IMG/VR virus record: IMGVR_UViG_3300022200_003589
Span: 1-21,215 of that record
DNA: 21,215 nucleotides
Strand: one strand, 5' to 3'
Source: a virus
Each line of letters starts with the position of its first letter. Positions within the stretch are counted from its first letter, which is position 1. A program made the translations under genes and the position numbers. Positions 20,407-21,215 of the stretch are shown here, piece by piece. Below the pieces are notes generated by a model that saw only the letters and a program-made list of their open reading frames with translations, was not told the origin of the DNA and did not search any database.

Positions 20407-20924
20407 AGATTAAAGATTTAAAAGTTGACATAATAACTCCTTGCAGTAGACCAGAACTACTTAAGGAGATAAAAAAGACAATACCAAAAGAGTGCAATTG
20501 GATAATTGTGTACGATTTAGGGCTAGAACCCGAAAATATTGGGGACGTAGAGATAAAATCAGTAGATAAGTCTATTTTCGGTAATAATTTACGGAATATC
20601 GGACTAGATATTACGTCTGCGGACTGGGTTTATTTCCTTGATGACGATAATATCATACATCCGGATTGGTGGGATACTGTAAAAGAATTAGAAGTGGATG
20701 ATCACGAGATGATTAATTGGGGTCAGCTGCTAAAAGATGATTCTGTTCGACTTCTCCCCGCAAGAAATCCAAAAGTAGGTAATATTGATACAGCTTGTTT
20801 TATGGTAAAGAACACAGAAAAAAGATGGAATGAGAACGAGTACGTAGCAGACGGACTATTTGCATCCATACACAAGCCTTACACAATAAACGAGTATATC
20901 TGTTACTATAATTACCTGAGATGA
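20403..20924 (+). CDS. Small GT-A fold glycosyltransferase
   Basis: The 173-aa product starts MKIKDLKVDIITPCSRPELL, typical of a GT2-like nucleotide-binding strand. It has NNLRNIGLDITSADWVYFLD at 61-80 ending in DDDN (80-83), the DxD metal site, then HPDWW and later DTACFMVKNTEKRW. It lacks the extra domains of larger GT2 enzymes and looks like a minimal catalytic unit. It could modify phage DNA, virion proteins or host surface sugars. It is coupled to the PhoH-like gene by a four-base overlap. It is distinct in fold from the GT-B enzyme at 8739. Confidence 0.82.
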   Translation: MKIKDLKVDIITPCSRPELLKEIKKTIPKECNWIIVYDLGLEPENIGDVEIKSVDKSIFGNNLRNIGLDITSADWVYFLDDDNIIHPDWWDTVKELEVDDHEMINWGQLLKDDSVRLLPARNPKVGNIDTACFMVKNTEKRWNENEYVADGLFASIHKPYTINEYICYYNYLR

Positions 20925-21052
20925 TGAACAAAGACAGGTACATAAAACCTCTGGTAGGAATATTTATAACTTTATTCATTGTTATTGGACTATTCCCTTT
21001 TATATTTGCACTTATATCCCTTTTACTGGCAATAGCGGGGGTATTAAAATAG
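20921..21052 (+). CDS. Small hydrophobic membrane peptide
   Basis: A 43-aa product begins at 20921 (two adjacent in-frame ATGs) inside the stop of the previous gene. After a basic start (MMNKDRYIKP), residues 11-41 are almost all hydrophobic with a Pro in the middle, enough for one long or two short membrane helices. It might be an early inhibitor or superinfection-exclusion-type peptide, which is inference. Its stop codon shares its last base with the predicted 5' end of the tRNA-like gene. Confidence 0.6.
   Translation: MMNKDRYIKPLVGIFITLFIVIGLFPFIFALISLLLAIAGVLK
21001..21008 (+). promoter_or_regulatory. Possible promoter for the tRNA-like gene
   Basis: TATATTTG followed by CAC matches TAnnTTTG inside the membrane peptide gene, with an expected start about 38 bases before the tRNA-like gene. 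It encodes IFA in frame, so it may be chance. Confidence 0.25.
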
Positions 21053-21136
21053 TCAGGTGGCGGAATTGGTAGACGGATGCTTCCCAACTGAACAGCATAC
21101 CTTTAACGGTTACAGGTTCGAATCCTTGTCCTGACG
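21052..21136 (+). tRNA. tRNA-Leu-like gene with irregular anticodon arm
   Basis: The D-arm segment TGGCGGAATTGGTAGACG is that of bacterial tRNA-Leu. A 6-bp acceptor (GTCAGG with CCTGAC), a long variable arm (ACC...GGT at 21099-21110) and a T loop TTCGAAT (21117-21123) fit a class II tRNA, 85 nt long. Irregular points: the best anticodon stem ATGCT/AGCAT (21077-21081/21094-21098) leaves a 12-base loop. A standard 7-base loop can be drawn (CCCAACT at 21083-21089, anticodon CAA, leucine) only with a mismatch and no T at position 33. The T stem has one bulged T. No CCA is encoded. It may be degenerate or non-canonical. Confidence 0.6.
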
Positions 21137-21148
21137 AAATCAAATGGA

Positions 21149-21173
21149 GGAAGGTGCGTAAAAAACACCTTCC
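21149..21173. other. Perfect hairpin after the tRNA-like gene
   Basis: An 8-bp perfect stem (GGAAGGTG at 21149-21156 with 21166-21173) has a 9-base A-rich loop. No T run follows on the plus strand (AAAATTTAG), so it may be a processing or factor-dependent terminator signal. Confidence 0.45.
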
Positions 21174-21201
21174 AAAATTTAGTTATTCAAAAGATAGTTC
21201 G

Positions 21202-21209
21202 TATATTCG
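21202..21209 (+). promoter_or_regulatory. Near-consensus promoter at the right edge
   Basis: TATATTCG differs in one base from TAnnTTTG and shares GTATATT with the other plus-strand promoters. The gene it might serve lies outside the window. Confidence 0.25.
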
Positions 21210-21215
21210 TGACTA

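Noticed and set aside
21052-21136. tRNA-like gene as an integration (att) site
   Set aside because: No integrase and no second copy of the tRNA 3' end in the window.
21145-21162. Five-codon reading frame ATG...TAA at the terminal hairpin
   Set aside because: Too short and lies in the stem-loop; likely chance.
1-21215. CRISPR arrays or insertion sequences
   Set aside because: No regularly spaced direct repeats, and no transposase or terminal inverted repeats were seen.

Overview
The window is part of the genome of a tailed double-stranded DNA phage (Caudoviricetes) that most likely infects a Bacteroidota host, probably a flavobacterium. Phage origin rests on a large terminase, portal, scaffold, major capsid protein, lysis genes and a fibre gene. 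The host assignment rests on AT-rich sequence, start codons without clear Shine-Dalgarno sequences, and repeated matches to the Bacteroidota -7 element TAnnTTTG placed just upstream of genes on both strands. No integrase, transposase or CRISPR array is visible. Nothing proves a temperate or lytic lifestyle.

Layout, left to right. (1) Bases 1-8657, nearly all minus strand. Read in the direction of transcription, this starts with three small genes and a fibre-like gene, then a lysis cluster: a membrane/coiled-coil protein, a holin-like protein, a DUF5675 protein with a His...Gly-Cys signature, and a protein with the architecture of a unimolecular spanin. Next come several very small basic genes around a T7-type endonuclease I, then a 109-aa gene, the large terminase, and a large fibre-type gene that runs off the left edge. 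A short plus-strand transcription unit (promoter plus terminator, about 60 nt) sits between terminase and fibre. (2) 8726-10500, plus strand: a GT-B glycosyltransferase and a protein that looks like two GroES-type barrels in tandem. (3) 10478-11834, minus strand: six small genes of unknown function, three of them under 60 aa. (4) 11873-18220, minus strand: the head module portal > scaffold > major capsid protein > 345-aa protein, ending at a strong terminator. A plus-strand XRE-type regulator gene lies between portal and scaffold, with its promoter overlapping the scaffold promoter. (5) 18251-18290: divergent promoters. The plus-strand one drives a roughly 240-nt region with no ORF and many mutually consistent helices, which I interpret as a structured RNA. 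(6) 18655-21136, plus strand: a tightly overlapping operon of small genes, a DUF3310 protein, a zinc-ribbon protein, a PhoH-like ATPase, a small GT-A glycosyltransferase, a membrane peptide, and an irregular tRNA-Leu-like gene at the end.

Reading them together: the plus-strand rightward operon has the content of an early/middle module (PhoH, small proteins, tRNA), and the minus-strand genes are late (packaging, head, fibre, lysis). Plus-strand promoters at 1723, 15550 and 18283 share one 13-base sequence, whereas most minus-strand late promoters use a different -7 variant. This suggests an early/late division, with the XRE protein placed to act at the scaffold promoter. The most unusual items are the structured RNA at 18296-18533, the possible Cys/His lytic enzyme in the lysis cluster, the tandem GroES-like protein and the irregular tRNA. 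All calls are from reading the sequence; no database search was run.
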